From positions 65,091 to 129,090 of the forward strand of contig CAMXWF010000005.1 in assembly GCA_947252645.1 (NCBI GenBank): a stretch of DNA of 64,000 nt. The letters are read 5' to 3'. Below, piece after piece: positions 7,644-16,278 of the stretch. The position numbers were made by a program, and so were the translations under genes. This DNA comes from an uncultured Bacteroidia bacterium. GTDB lineage: Bacteria > Bacteroidota > Bacteroidia > Bacteroidales > CAJPTX01. Each line of letters opens with the position of its first letter. Position 1 is the first letter of the stretch. Under the pieces are notes generated by a model, which was not told where the DNA came from, made no database searches, and was given only the letters and a program-made list of their open reading frames with translations.

Positions 7644-8804
7644 ATGGGGCTTTACATCCATGTGCCCTTTTGCCACGCTAAGTGCCCCTACTGTGATTTC
7701 TACTCGGTGCTTGGTGCCCGTTGGCGCGCAGGCTATGTAGAGGCTCTTTGCTGGGAGCTGGAGCTAGCGCGTCCTTTGCTGCCTCTGCCTGTCCAGAGCG
7801 TTTATCTTGGTGGGGGTACCCCCTCGGTGCTATCCTTGGATGAGCTGGGGCGTATCATTGCTGCTGTGCGGAGAAGTTACGCCCCCTACGGTCTTCCCGA
7901 GGTGACGCTGGAGTGTAATCCAGAGGACGGCACGGTCGATTATCTGCGTGGTCTTCGAGAGTTGGGTGTGAATCGCTTGAGCGTGGGCGTGCAGGCCACA
8001 GACGATGCCCTTTTGCGCTATTTGGGGCGTCGGCACACTGTGGTGCAGAGTCGAGCAGTAGTGGAGGAGGCGCAATCTGCGGGGTTTCGGAATATTTCTG
8101 CGGATCTGATCTATGGGCTTCCAGCTATGGGGGCCGGTGCGGTCTATGAATCGGTGCGGGAGGTACTTTCCTGGGGAGTGCAGCATCTTTCGGCCTACCA
8201 TTTGCAGCTTGAGGAGGGCACGCCGTTTGGATTTAGGAGTGAGCAGGGGCGCATGCGAGTGATTGCGGAAGAGGATAGCTTGGCGCACTATGAGGCAGTT
8301 GTACGGGCTGTGGAGAGCTGTGGAATGCACCAGTACGAGGTGTCGAGCTATGCGTACCCAGGGTGCGAGTCGCGCCACAATTTGCTTTACTGGGTGGGAG
8401 TGCCCTACCTGGGTGTGGGCCCCGGTGCGCATTCCTACGATGGGCATGCGCGATGGAGCAACCCGCGCGATGTGAGGGGCTACGTGTCGACGCTTGCACA
8501 GGGTCGTTTGCCGCGGGTGGTGGAGGAGCTGGGCCCCGAGGCGGTGTTTGAGGAGTACTTGCTGACGCGCTTGCGTACGGTGTGGGGGGTGGAGGTTGCT
8601 GAGTTTACGCGGCTTTTTGGGGCCTTGTTGCGTGACCGTCTGCTCGGGCGGGCTCACCCCTGGGTGGAGCGTGGGGCCTTGCGGGCAGAGTCTGGCAGAC
8701 TTCACGCGACGCGGGCCGGTTTCCCTGTGCTTGATGCCCTCATTCTAGACTTGTCACAGGCTTGGGAAGATGGGGAGACTGCGAACAGCGTCTCTAGTCT
8801 CTGA
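7644..8804 (+). CDS. hemW: Radical SAM heme chaperone HemW (HemN-like)
   Basis: A radical-SAM protein of 386 residues. The 4Fe-4S motif is VPFCHAKCPYCDFYS, with CxxxCxxC spacing close to the N-terminus. HemW lacks the N-terminal extension and some residues of true coproporphyrinogen dehydrogenase HemN, and is known to bind heme and deliver it to membrane proteins. Other family marks are YLGGGTPS, LECNPED and the C-terminal segment LLTRLRTVWGV. ATG 7644 is chosen over the overlapping upstream start at 7605 because the family begins just before the iron-sulfur motif. It follows atpG by 19 bp and may be transcribed with it. Confidence 0.9.
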   Translation: MGLYIHVPFCHAKCPYCDFYSVLGARWRAGYVEALCWELELARPLLPLPVQSVYLGGGTPSVLSLDELGRIIAAVRRSYAPYGLPEVTLECNPEDGTVDYLRGLRELGVNRLSVGVQATDDALLRYLGRRHTVVQSRAVVEEAQSAGFRNISADLIYGLPAMGAGAVYESVREVLSWGVQHLSAYHLQLEEGTPFGFRSEQGRMRVIAEEDSLAHYEAVVRAVESCGMHQYEVSSYAYPGCESRHNLLYWVGVPYLGVGPGAHSYDGHARWSNPRDVRGYVSTLAQGRLPRVVEELGPEAVFEEYLLTRLRTVWGVEVAEFTRLFGALLRDRLLGRAHPWVERGALRAESGRLHATRAGFPVLDALILDLSQAWEDGETANSVSSL

Positions 8805-8857
8805 GATTCGTCTGTCGAGAGTCTGTGCGGCTTGAGGCCGGCAGCTGCGCTGTTGCG

Positions 8858-9937
8858 CTAGATAGTTAGCGGTAGCTTTGGTGCGTTTTTCGTCCCTATG
8901 CGGCTTAGGTTGAAGCGAGCGATGAGCTGCTGCTGGTGCTGGAGTCGGTGCGTGTTGTCTAGGTGGAAGTTCCAGGCGAAGTAGCAGTACATCCAGCGGT
9001 TGTGGACGAGGTAGAGGTAGAGACTGGTGCAGCTGTAGAAGTTGGACTGGTAGAAGGGGTCGCCCCGGTTCAGGTCAGGCCCGTAGATGGGGTAGAGCGG
9101 CATGAGGGGCTTGCCGTAGTAGACGGTGGTGCGCAGTCCGACCCAACGCCAGCGCATGGTGAGTCCGGCCAGAAAGCCCTGGGGAAAAAAGGTGTCGTTG
9201 GGGAGGTCGTTGCGGATGCGCTGCATGCCCCATACGTATCCAGCTCTGAGGCTGAGGGAGTCGAGGGGCGTGTAGGCCGTCAAGTCGACCCCAAGGTAAG
9301 GATTGAGGAAGATGTCGTCGCAGACGCTATCGTGGTTTGGGGCGCCGTAGCTGGCCTTGTGGTTGAGCTGGGCGTAGCCGCCCGTGAACAGGAGCTTGTA
9401 GTGGAATTGCCCGTTGAGCAGTAGGAGGAACATCTCGCGCTTCGTGGGGGAGGGGAGGCCACGCCAGTCGCACATGAACTCGGCAAAGCCCCACTTGGAG
9501 ACGTATTGGAATAGGGCGCCTTGGATGTTTGGGTAGGCGTAGGCTAGGGAGTCGTAGCGCATGAAGGCGGGGATGGGGTCGATGCGCTTGGTGTAGGGGA
9601 TGGCTCCGAGGGCAATAGAGAAGCCTTTCCGCAGCATTTCGATGTAGAGGGTAGGCCAGAGGTGTATGTTGCGCCAGTTCCCGCCCATGGGCTGTATGTA
9701 GTGGAGTCCGCCGACCAGGTGGTAGCGGCCTTGGGTAGAGTCTTTGAATGCCACGCCGATGGTGGGGGAGAGGCGGATGCCGTAGATTGTTTGCGATCGC
9801 TGGTTGGGCCTGTCGTATTCCCGATTGTCGAAGAAGGAGAGGGCCTCGACATCGTAGATGAATTTCTGGGCTTGGGCACTAGTCGCAAGGTCTAGGAGCA
9901 GGAGCGGGAGCCAGAAGAGGAGGCGAATGCTATGCAT
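8858..9937 (-). CDS. Hypothetical outer-membrane or secreted protein
   Basis: About 359 residues with a clear signal peptide (MHSIRLLFWLPLLLL... ending at ATSAQA). The mature part is rich in aromatic residues and alternating polar/apolar stretches, with many Tyr, Trp and Gly and no obvious enzyme motif, as in outer-membrane beta-barrels. I do not recognise the family. ATG 9937 is preferred over 9973 because it starts the signal peptide and avoids overlapping dus. It is last in the minus-strand run that starts at folE. Confidence 0.72.
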   Translation of the reverse strand: MHSIRLLFWLPLLLLDLATSAQAQKFIYDVEALSFFDNREYDRPNQRSQTIYGIRLSPTIGVAFKDSTQGRYHLVGGLHYIQPMGGNWRNIHLWPTLYIEMLRKGFSIALGAIPYTKRIDPIPAFMRYDSLAYAYPNIQGALFQYVSKWGFAEFMCDWRGLPSPTKREMFLLLLNGQFHYKLLFTGGYAQLNHKASYGAPNHDSVCDDIFLNPYLGVDLTAYTPLDSLSLRAGYVWGMQRIRNDLPNDTFFPQGFLAGLTMRWRWVGLRTTVYYGKPLMPLYPIYGPDLNRGDPFYQSNFYSCTSLYLYLVHNRWMYCYFAWNFHLDNTHRLQHQQQLIARFNLSRIGTKNAPKLPLTI

Positions 9938-9950
9938 GGTGCTGGTGCTG

Positions 9951-11009
9951 CTAGGGTAGTTCATGTGGTGCATCGTGGGGTGCAGGCTGAGCGTTTTCCC
10001 AGGGGGAGGCTGAGATTTCCTTGGAGGGGACGAAGTCGGCGTAGGCCTCGCCTATTTTGCTTAGCATGTCGTCTAGGGCCCTGGGGTCGAGCGTGGTCAC
10101 CAGGGCCAATCGGTAGCTCTTGAAGTGGGGTAGCCCCTTGAAGTAGGCGATGAGGTGTCGGCGCAGCTCCAGGATGCCTCTTTTTTCGCCCTTGGCCGCT
10201 ATGGCCAGCTGGAGGTGTTGCTTGGCAATGGCCACCCGCTCGGCGATGCCCAGAGGTGGTGCTTCCTCGCCAAGGGTGAGGAAGTGTTTGATTTCTTGGA
10301 ATAACCAGGGATGCCCGTAGGTGGCCCTTCCGATCATGACGCCGCTTGCCCCGTAGACGTTGAAGGCCTTGGCGGCCGAAGGGCCATCGTGGATGTCGCC
10401 GTTGCCTATGATGGGGATAGTGATCTGCGGATCGTGGCACACTTGGCCAATATGCGCCCAGTCGGCCTGCCCGGTGTAGAGCTGCGCGCGGGTGCGTCCA
10501 TGTATAGTGAGGGCCGCGATGCCCACATCCTGTAGGGCTAGAGCCAAATCATGGATGATGATGGACTCGCTGTCCCAGCCTAGCCTGGTCTTGACGGTTA
10601 CGGGCACAGGGACATGCTTGACGATGGCCTCCGTGATGCGTAGGAGCTTGGGGACATCGCGCAACATGCCTGCCCCCGCGCCGCGTCCGGCGATTTTGCG
10701 CACGGGGCAGCCGAAGTTCAGGTCGAGGAAGTCGGGCCTGTAGCGCAGGGCGACCTCGGCGGCTTGGAGTAGGGAGGCCTCGTCTTCTCCGTAGAGCTGG
10801 ATGGCGGCTGGGCGCTCCTCCTCGCGCAGGGTCATTTTGGCCAGGGTTCGCTGCGCCTCGTGGGTGATACCGTCGGCATTGACAAACTCCGTGTAGACCA
10901 CGTCGGCGCCGTGGGCCTTGCAGAGGCCGCGGAAGGAAATGTCGGTGACATCCTCCATGGGGGCCAGGAATAGGGGGTGTGGCCCTAGGTCTAGGCTTCC
11001 GATTTTCAT
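9951..11009 (-). CDS. dusB: tRNA-dihydrouridine synthase (Dus family, DusB-like)
   Basis: Flavoenzyme of 352 residues that reduces uridines in the tRNA D-loop to dihydrouridine. Family marks are LFLAPMEDVTD at the N-terminus, DLNFGCPVRKIAGRGAGAG with the catalytic Cys, VKTRLGWD, and the FMN-phosphate region IIGNGDIHD. Which uridines it modifies cannot be read from the sequence; the DusB name is by overall resemblance. It lies 19 bp after the second methyltransferase gene. Confidence 0.92.
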   Translation of the reverse strand: MKIGSLDLGPHPLFLAPMEDVTDISFRGLCKAHGADVVYTEFVNADGITHEAQRTLAKMTLREEERPAAIQLYGEDEASLLQAAEVALRYRPDFLDLNFGCPVRKIAGRGAGAGMLRDVPKLLRITEAIVKHVPVPVTVKTRLGWDSESIIIHDLALALQDVGIAALTIHGRTRAQLYTGQADWAHIGQVCHDPQITIPIIGNGDIHDGPSAAKAFNVYGASGVMIGRATYGHPWLFQEIKHFLTLGEEAPPLGIAERVAIAKQHLQLAIAAKGEKRGILELRRHLIAYFKGLPHFKSYRLALVTTLDPRALDDMLSKIGEAYADFVPSKEISASPWENAQPAPHDAPHELP

Positions 11010-11028
11010 CTAGTGTGCCCTCTTGTTG

Positions 11029-12147
11029 TTATGCTTGGTAGGCTGGTGCGAAGGAGTGGCGTGGAGTGTAGGGGGTAGGGGGGAGCTGCTTTAGAACTTC
11101 TCGCATGATGGCTTCCACCATGGGTACGCACACGGAGTTGCCTACCTGGCGATATTGCTCGGCGGTGGAGTTTGCTCGTCGGAATTCCGGGGGGAAGCCC
11201 ATGATGCGGTAGCACTCTTGGAGGGTGAGCTTGCGGACCTTGCCGTCGACAAGGATCCAGAAGCGCCCACTGGTTTCCTGGGAGGGTAGCGCGGGGTGCA
11301 CGCCTCGGGCATCGTAGATGCGGTTTGGCTGCTTGTGTACTCGGGAGAGCTGTAGCGTGTTAGGACGCACGCCGCGCTTGCGGATGGCCTTATTCCTGTA
11401 GCCAGCGAAGATGAGTCCCGAGGGCTGTTGGCGGGGGTTGTCGATGAGCGTGTAGGGTTCCTGGAGGTATTCGAAAGGCCCGTGGCTGTCGAGGAAATCC
11501 ACCAGGACAGGCCGCATACACCTGTGGCGGAGCTGGGAGAAATCGAAGCGTGCGCTTCGCATACCCACTATGATGATGCGCTCGCGATTTTGCGGCACCC
11601 CGAAGTTCACGGCGTTTAGCACCTCGCAGGAGGTCTTGTAGCCTAAGGAGGTCAAGGCCTCTATGATGACTTTGAGGGTCTGCCCTCCATCGTGGTATCG
11701 GAGGTGCTTGACGTTTTCCAGCAGCACTACGGGTGGGTGGTGCGCATCAAGAAGCTTGAAAACCTCATAGATGAGCGTGCCGCGGGTATCCTGGAAGCCG
11801 CGCATCTTCCCCGAGATGCTGAAGGGCTGATAGGGAAAGCCTGCGGCCAGCACATCGAAGGTGTTAGGCACTTGGGCCTGCACCTGGGGTAGGGTGATGT
11901 CGCCTAGCGGTTCTTCCCCGTAGTTCTCCCAGTAGACCTCACGGGCGGCCATGTTGATCTCGCTGGAGAAGCTGCATCGTCCCCCGGCAGCTTGTAGCCC
12001 TAGGCGAAAGCCCCCGATGCCGGCAAAGAGGTCGATAAACGTGAAGATGGGGCTACTGGGGCCCGGGAAAGGGATGCGCACTCGCCGCTCCATCTGCTGT
12101 AGGGAATCCAGGGGTAGGTGAGTGCGTTTAGAGTCAAGCGGCTGCAC
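11029..12147 (-). CDS. DNA cytosine-5 methyltransferase homologue with Tyr in place of the catalytic Cys
   Basis: Full-length (372 residues) C5 methyltransferase: motif I DLFAGIGGFR, motif VI ENVKHL, motif VIII QNRER, a target-recognition region, and motif X GNSVCVP. In motif IV, normally a Pro-Cys-Gln core, the sequence reads AGFPYQPFS, so residue 106, the nucleophile, is Tyr (codon TAT at 11832-11830). One base change would restore TGT. Known chemistry of the family needs this Cys for covalent attack on C6, so the protein is expected to bind DNA and SAM but not methylate. No restriction gene is adjacent; it sits between ubiA and dus. It may be a decaying orphan enzyme or a DNA-binding derivative. 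ATG 12093 is an alternative start. Confidence 0.9.
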   Translation of the reverse strand: MQPLDSKRTHLPLDSLQQMERRVRIPFPGPSSPIFTFIDLFAGIGGFRLGLQAAGGRCSFSSEINMAAREVYWENYGEEPLGDITLPQVQAQVPNTFDVLAAGFPYQPFSISGKMRGFQDTRGTLIYEVFKLLDAHHPPVVLLENVKHLRYHDGGQTLKVIIEALTSLGYKTSCEVLNAVNFGVPQNRERIIIVGMRSARFDFSQLRHRCMRPVLVDFLDSHGPFEYLQEPYTLIDNPRQQPSGLIFAGYRNKAIRKRGVRPNTLQLSRVHKQPNRIYDARGVHPALPSQETSGRFWILVDGKVRKLTLQECYRIMGFPPEFRRANSTAEQYRQVGNSVCVPMVEAIMREVLKQLPPTPYTPRHSFAPAYQA

Positions 12148-12163
12148 GGCTGCGCTAGCCCAA

Positions 12164-13048
12164 TTAGAGCAGAAGCCCCGGGATGACCAGCACGCCGTAG
12201 GTTAAGCTGGCCACCCCATTGAGGAGCATGTATTTGGGCGTGATGTGACTCAAGTCGTGGGCCTTCACCGCGAGCAGCTGCACGAGCATGATGCCAAAGA
12301 AAAGTCCCGCCCCCATGATGGTCAGCATGCAGGCCTTGTAGTAGATGGGCACACCGCAGATGGCCACGGCGCTCAGTAAGCTGCATACCCAGGCCACCCC
12401 TATGGCCTGCTTGGTGCCTATGGCACAGGGCAGCGAATGGAGCCCCTGGAGCTTGTCTTGCGCCACATCCTGGAGGGCATAGATGACATCGAAGCCAGTC
12501 ACCCATAGTAGTACGCCCACCCCGAGCAGGACAGGCGGCCAGGTAAATTCCCCGCTGAGGCAGAGGTAGCTGCCTATGGGGGCCAAGCTCAGTGCCAGTC
12601 CTATCCCAAAGTGGCACAGGGGGGTTACCCGTTTGAGGTAGCTATAGCCTAGCACCACCGCCAGCGCAATAGGGGAGAGGAGAAGGACCAAGTTGTTGAT
12701 GAAGGCGCAGGTGCCGATGAAGAGTAGCCCGCAGGCTACCACGAGCTTTCTGGCGGCCCCCACAGAGATAATCCCAGCGGGGATCTCCCGTTGGGCTGTA
12801 CGTGGGTTGTCGGCATCGATTTTGCGGTCTACAACCCGGTTAAAGGTCATGGCCGCCGTGCGCGCGAGCACCATGCAGAGGAGCATTTTGACCAGCAGAT
12901 CCCAGGCAAACTGGTAGCCGTCGGCTATCGCCATGGCGAAGCCCACGCAGGCAAAGGGCAGCGCAAAAAGCGTATGCGAAAACCGTACTAAATGAAACCA
13001 TGCGGCCACGCCGCCCCTACGCCGCGTGACCTCTCCTTCTGCTACCAT
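12164..13048 (-). CDS. ubiA: UbiA-family prenyltransferase (4-hydroxybenzoate octaprenyltransferase-like)
   Basis: Integral membrane prenyltransferase, 294 residues, with about eight or nine hydrophobic helices. Both Asp-rich motifs are visible: NRVVDRKIDADNPRT and DVIYALQDVAQD, which bind prenyl diphosphate through magnesium. Respiratory-quinone synthesis is the likely role. In organisms using the futalosine menaquinone route a UbiA-like enzyme performs the prenylation, so this may be MqnP-like; no mqn genes are nearby to decide. It is in the folE minus-strand run. Confidence 0.85.
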   Translation of the reverse strand: MVAEGEVTRRRGGVAAWFHLVRFSHTLFALPFACVGFAMAIADGYQFAWDLLVKMLLCMVLARTAAMTFNRVVDRKIDADNPRTAQREIPAGIISVGAARKLVVACGLLFIGTCAFINNLVLLLSPIALAVVLGYSYLKRVTPLCHFGIGLALSLAPIGSYLCLSGEFTWPPVLLGVGVLLWVTGFDVIYALQDVAQDKLQGLHSLPCAIGTKQAIGVAWVCSLLSAVAICGVPIYYKACMLTIMGAGLFFGIMLVQLLAVKAHDLSHITPKYMLLNGVASLTYGVLVIPGLLL

Positions 13049-13094
13049 GACTTCTCCTTATCGTATTTGAAGCGCACTCTACCGCCCTGGGCAG

Positions 13095-13607
13095 CTACTT
13101 GCCTGCCCCTAGGGCTTCTTGGTATAATGCGTAGTTTTCCGTGTCGAAGCAGACAAAGAGAATGCGCTCCAGCGTGGAGGATTCTCCAACGGCCTCCTGC
13201 ACAGCACTGAGGGCCACCTTTGCTGCGGCCTCCTTGGGATAGCCGTAGACCCCCGTGCTGATATTGGGGAAGGCTAGGCTCCGGAGCTTGTGGGCTTGGG
13301 CTAGAGCTATGGCGTTGCGGTAGCAATTGGCCAGTTGTTCTGGTTCGCCCTGCGCGCCTCCACGCCACACGGGGCCCACGGTGTGGATGACGTAGCGGGC
13401 TGGTAGCCGGTAGCCCTTGGTGAGCTTGGCTTCGCCTACGGGGCATCCGTGCAGTGCTCGGCACGCTTGGAGTAGCTCGGGGCCAGCGGCCCTGTGGATG
13501 GCCCCGTCTACGCCCCCACCGCCCAGGAGAGTCGAATTGGCGGCATTGACTATGGCATCGACCTCTAGCCTGGTGATGTCGCCTTGGATCGCTTCTATCC
13601 TCGTCAT
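13095..13607 (-). CDS. Macro-domain protein, probable O-acetyl-ADP-ribose deacetylase
   Basis: A stand-alone macro domain of 170 residues. Marks are the N-terminal GDIT, IVNAANSTLLGGGGVDGAIHRAAG (ADP-ribose binding, including the catalytic-loop Asn and the glycine-rich VDGAIH stretch) and the phosphate loop NISTGVYGYP. Members of this YmdB/MacroD-like group hydrolyse O-acetyl-ADP-ribose or remove ADP-ribose from proteins. It lies 12 bp after folE, so it is probably co-transcribed. Confidence 0.9.
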   Translation of the reverse strand: MTRIEAIQGDITRLEVDAIVNAANSTLLGGGGVDGAIHRAAGPELLQACRALHGCPVGEAKLTKGYRLPARYVIHTVGPVWRGGAQGEPEQLANCYRNAIALAQAHKLRSLAFPNISTGVYGYPKEAAAKVALSAVQEAVGESSTLERILFVCFDTENYALYQEALGAGK

Positions 13608-13619
13608 CTGGTGCGCCAG

Positions 13620-14264
13620 TTAGTGGAGCTTGGCCTGAATGAGCTGCATGAACTCCTCACGGGTCTTGCTGTCGTTCATGAATGCGCCCGTGAAGGCCGA
13701 GGTGGTGGTGACGCTGTTTTGCTTCTCCACCCCGCGTAGTTGCATGCACATGTGCGCAGCCTCGATCACCACGGCCACCCCGAGAGGATTGAGTGCCTCC
13801 TGGATGCATTCCAAAATCTGCCGGGTGAGCCGTTCCTGTACTTGTAGGCGCCGAGAGTAGGCATCCACCACGCGGGCAAGCTTGCTGATACCCGTGATGT
13901 AGCCATTGGGGATGTAGGCCACGTGGGCTTTGCCGTAGAAGGGCAGCATGTGGTGCTCACACATGGAGTATAGCTCAATATCCTTGACTATCACCATCTG
14001 CTTGTAGTCTTCCTTGAAGCGTGCGCTGCGCAATAGGGTCAGCGGCTCGCTCCCGTAGCCCGCGAGGAGGAACTGCATGGACTTGGCCACACGCAGGGGC
14101 GTTTTTTGCAGGCCTTCCCGCGACGTGTCTTCCCCCAGCAGTTCCAGGATGGCCTTGTAATGCTCCATAAGGGCCTGCGTGCGAGGGCCCTCCCAGCGTT
14201 CTATCTTGTCGTAGCCACCACGCGTGTTGTGCCCAGAGCCTCCGTTTATCGTCTCGTAATCCAT
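13620..14264 (-). CDS. folE: GTP cyclohydrolase I
   Basis: Converts GTP to 7,8-dihydroneopterin triphosphate, the first step of folate synthesis. At 214 residues it has the zinc ligands in SMCEHHMLPF and in the later MCMQLRG, plus the family segment IPNGYITGISKLARVVD. It is first in a close minus-strand series (folE, macro protein, ubiA, methyltransferase homologue, dus, outer-membrane protein), with a -7-like box 44 bp upstream. Confidence 0.96.
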   Translation of the reverse strand: MDYETINGGSGHNTRGGYDKIERWEGPRTQALMEHYKAILELLGEDTSREGLQKTPLRVAKSMQFLLAGYGSEPLTLLRSARFKEDYKQMVIVKDIELYSMCEHHMLPFYGKAHVAYIPNGYITGISKLARVVDAYSRRLQVQERLTRQILECIQEALNPLGVAVVIEAAHMCMQLRGVEKQNSVTTTSAFTGAFMNDSKTREEFMQLIQAKLH

Positions 14265-14307
14265 TCGGTCACTATGCTTTAATGCGCTAGTAACACCGCG
14301 AATTTAC

Positions 14308-14315
14308 TAAAGATA
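14308..14315 (-). promoter_or_regulatory. Putative -7 box for the folE run
   Basis: The minus strand reads TATCTTTA, 43 bp before the folE start. It lies in the 133-bp gap after the S4-domain gene. Confidence 0.4.
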
Positions 14316-14397
14316 CAGTTGGCGCGCTGCATGCTCGCGGCAGACAGGCAGCCCTCGCCCCACGGAGGAGGGTAGCCTTGGGATGCGATTGGTGGGC

Positions 14398-14820
14398 CTA
14401 CTCGTCGGGCAGGGCGTTGTCCTCTGCCTCGGTGGACTCGTTCTCCTCGTCGAAGAAGGATGCTCTCAAGGCATCGAGCTCTCGACGTTCTTTCTTGGTG
14501 GGGCGCCCTGTACCTGGTTCGCGCCATAGGTTGAGCGTAGGGCCGCGCCCGGTGAGTTTTTGGATTTCAGCGGGGGAGGTCTTGTCCTCTAGGTATTCCA
14601 CGACCAGTTTGGCCGACACGCGGTTCTGGGGAATGCCTTTCACGCGGTAGGTGTAGAGTACTGGTGCGCGACGTAGGGTGAATACCTCATTGAGGGCCAC
14701 TTCGTGGGCAGGCTTACAGGGGAGTCCATTGAGCGTCACCCGTCCTTTGGTGAGGGCCTCGTTGGCCAGCGCCCGCGTCTTGAATAGGCGCACCGCCCAC
14801 AGATACTTATCCATCCGCAT
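14398..14820 (-). CDS. hslR: S4-domain RNA-binding protein (Hsp15/HslR-like)
   Basis: A protein of 140 residues with an N-terminal S4 RNA-binding domain: RMDKYLWAVRLFKTRALANEAL, then GRVTLNG. Hsp15 homologues bind stalled 50S subunits that carry peptidyl-tRNA. The C-terminal tail is charged and acidic (EENESTEAEDNALPDE). It lies 31 bp after pth, whose product frees peptidyl-tRNA, so the pairing makes sense. Confidence 0.88.
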   Translation of the reverse strand: MRMDKYLWAVRLFKTRALANEALTKGRVTLNGLPCKPAHEVALNEVFTLRRAPVLYTYRVKGIPQNRVSAKLVVEYLEDKTSPAEIQKLTGRGPTLNLWREPGTGRPTKKERRELDALRASFFDEENESTEAEDNALPDE

Positions 14821-14851
14821 GGCCCATTCCCCAGAGATTACGTCCCGAATA

Positions 14852-15424
14852 CTAATGCCCCTTGCCGGTATTGACTACGTTCATGGTGCGCTCTACGCCC
14901 AAGGTGACGAAGAGCTGCACCGCCTCCTGGGCCTTACTCAGGGCCGACTCCACCAGGGGCTGCTCCTCCTCGCTGAAGCGCGACAGCACATAGTCTATTT
15001 GCTCCCCATGACGGAAGGCGTGCCCTATGCCAAGGCGAAGCCGTGGGTAGTCCGTTGACTGTATTAGCTCAGCGATGTTCTTTAGGCCATTGTGCCCGCC
15101 ATCTGATCCCCTGGCACGTACGCGTAGATGCCCCACGGGGAGGGCCAGATCGTCCACCACCACGAGCATGCCCTCAAGCGGAACCTTCTCCCGCTCTAGC
15201 CAGTAGCGTACCGCCTTACCGCTCAGATTCATGAACGTGTTGGGCTTGATAAGCACCACTGTACGCCCACGTAGCGCCAGCTGCGCCCGTTCGGCGTAGC
15301 GTACGGTGGAAAAAGAAGTGCTGGATGCCCTCGCGAGGGCATCCAGCACCATAAAGCCCATGTTGTGGCGCGTACCCTGATACTCAGGGCCGGGATTCCC
15401 CAGCCCGACTATGAGGTATTTCAC
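14852..15424 (-). CDS. pth: Peptidyl-tRNA hydrolase
   Basis: Cleaves peptidyl-tRNA released from ribosomes. It has 190 residues, normal for the bacterial enzyme. Catalytic His lies in GTRHNMGF; other conserved parts are GLGNPGPEY, FMNLSG, VVVDDLALP and GSDGGHNGLKNI. It starts 12 bp after the end of rplY, an arrangement common across bacteria. Confidence 0.97.
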   Translation of the reverse strand: MKYLIVGLGNPGPEYQGTRHNMGFMVLDALARASSTSFSTVRYAERAQLALRGRTVVLIKPNTFMNLSGKAVRYWLEREKVPLEGMLVVVDDLALPVGHLRVRARGSDGGHNGLKNIAELIQSTDYPRLRLGIGHAFRHGEQIDYVLSRFSEEEQPLVESALSKAQEAVQLFVTLGVERTMNVVNTGKGH

Positions 15425-15436
15425 CGCGTGGGGCTA

Positions 15437-16075
15437 CTACTTCTTGTCGGCAGAGGCCTTGGCGTCGGCAGCAGGTGCTGCGGCAGCCTGTCCCGCCGCA
15501 GGGGCTGCGCTAGCGGGTGCCGGCCCTTGGGCAGCCCGCTGCGAGAGCACCGAGACGACAATCAGGTTGGGCGTTTCAACGATCTCCACGTTCTCAAAGT
15601 GCAGCTCGTGTACGTGCAGCCTATCGCCTATCTGCATCGCATCGATGTTCACAGTTAGCTGGTCGGGCAGGTCTTTGGCCAAGCCGCGTACGCGGATTTT
15701 GCGTATGCCCTTCATGAGCTTACCACCCGCCTGCACGCCCGCAGCGTGGCCTTCTATCTGCACCGGGATGGCCATCACGATGGGCTCATCCTCTACGTAG
15801 CGATAAAAATCCAGGTGTAGCGGCCGATCCGTCACGGGGTGATACTGCACCTCCCGAATGATCAACGTCTCCACCTCGCTCCCGATATGCATCTCCACCA
15901 GGTAGACCTTGGGCGTTATCAGGAGCTTCATCAGCTCATCCTCCCTCACGGTCACCATTCGGTTGTCGCCGTGGCCGTAGATGTTGCACGGCACCAGGCC
16001 CTGTAGGCGCACATTGTGCGCGTAGCGACGCCCCGTCTCGGTGCGCGGCGTGGCCTCAATCACAAACTTCTCCAT
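15437..16075 (-). CDS. rplY: 50S ribosomal protein L25 (CTC/TL5 form)
   Basis: Binds 5S rRNA. It has 212 residues, the long form with an N-terminal L25 domain and a C-terminal CTC domain (DLPDQLTVNIDAMQIGDRLHVHEL). The tail after the CTC domain is rich in Ala and Pro and ends in Lys. It is first in the rplY-pth-hslR run, preceded by a TAACTTTG box at 16167-16174. Confidence 0.95.
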   Translation of the reverse strand: MEKFVIEATPRTETGRRYAHNVRLQGLVPCNIYGHGDNRMVTVREDELMKLLITPKVYLVEMHIGSEVETLIIREVQYHPVTDRPLHLDFYRYVEDEPIVMAIPVQIEGHAAGVQAGGKLMKGIRKIRVRGLAKDLPDQLTVNIDAMQIGDRLHVHELHFENVEIVETPNLIVVSVLSQRAAQGPAPASAAPAAGQAAAAPAADAKASADKK

Positions 16076-16166
16076 ATTCTAGCAATCCTCCGGCACTACT
16101 CAACGACCCCCTCCCCGCTTTCGTATTGGGCCATCCCATCATGCCTGTCTTGTTGGGGAACGGGCG

Positions 16167-16174
16167 CAAAGTTA
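16167..16174 (-). promoter_or_regulatory. Putative -7 box for rplY
   Basis: The minus strand reads TAACTTTG, a full match to TAnnTTTG, 91 bp before the rplY start. It overlaps one arm of the 11-bp inverted repeat at 16168-16212. Confidence 0.45.
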
Positions 16175-16212
16175 GCACTATTCAGCGAATCCGCAGGCAT
16201 GGTGCTAACTTT
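16168..16212. promoter_or_regulatory. Perfect 11-bp inverted repeat covering the rplY -7 box
   Basis: AAAGTTAGCAC (16168-16178) pairs exactly with GTGCTAACTTT (16202-16212) around a 23-nt centre. One arm contains most of the rplY -7 element, so a protein bound to both arms could control rplY. It is separate from the terminator-like stem at 16226-16258. Confidence 0.4.
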
Positions 16213-16225
16213 TCCGTCATTGGTA

Positions 16226-16258
16226 TGAAAAAGGGGAGAGGGCCTAGGCCCCCTCCCC
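16226..16258 (-). terminator. Intrinsic terminator after the M16 peptidase gene
   Basis: On the minus strand a GC-rich stem (CCCCCTCC... pairing with GGAG... with one mismatch) is followed by TTTTTCATA. It lies about 20 bp beyond the stop codon at 16279. Confidence 0.65.
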
Positions 16259-16278
16259 CGCAAGCTGCGGTCTGTGCG

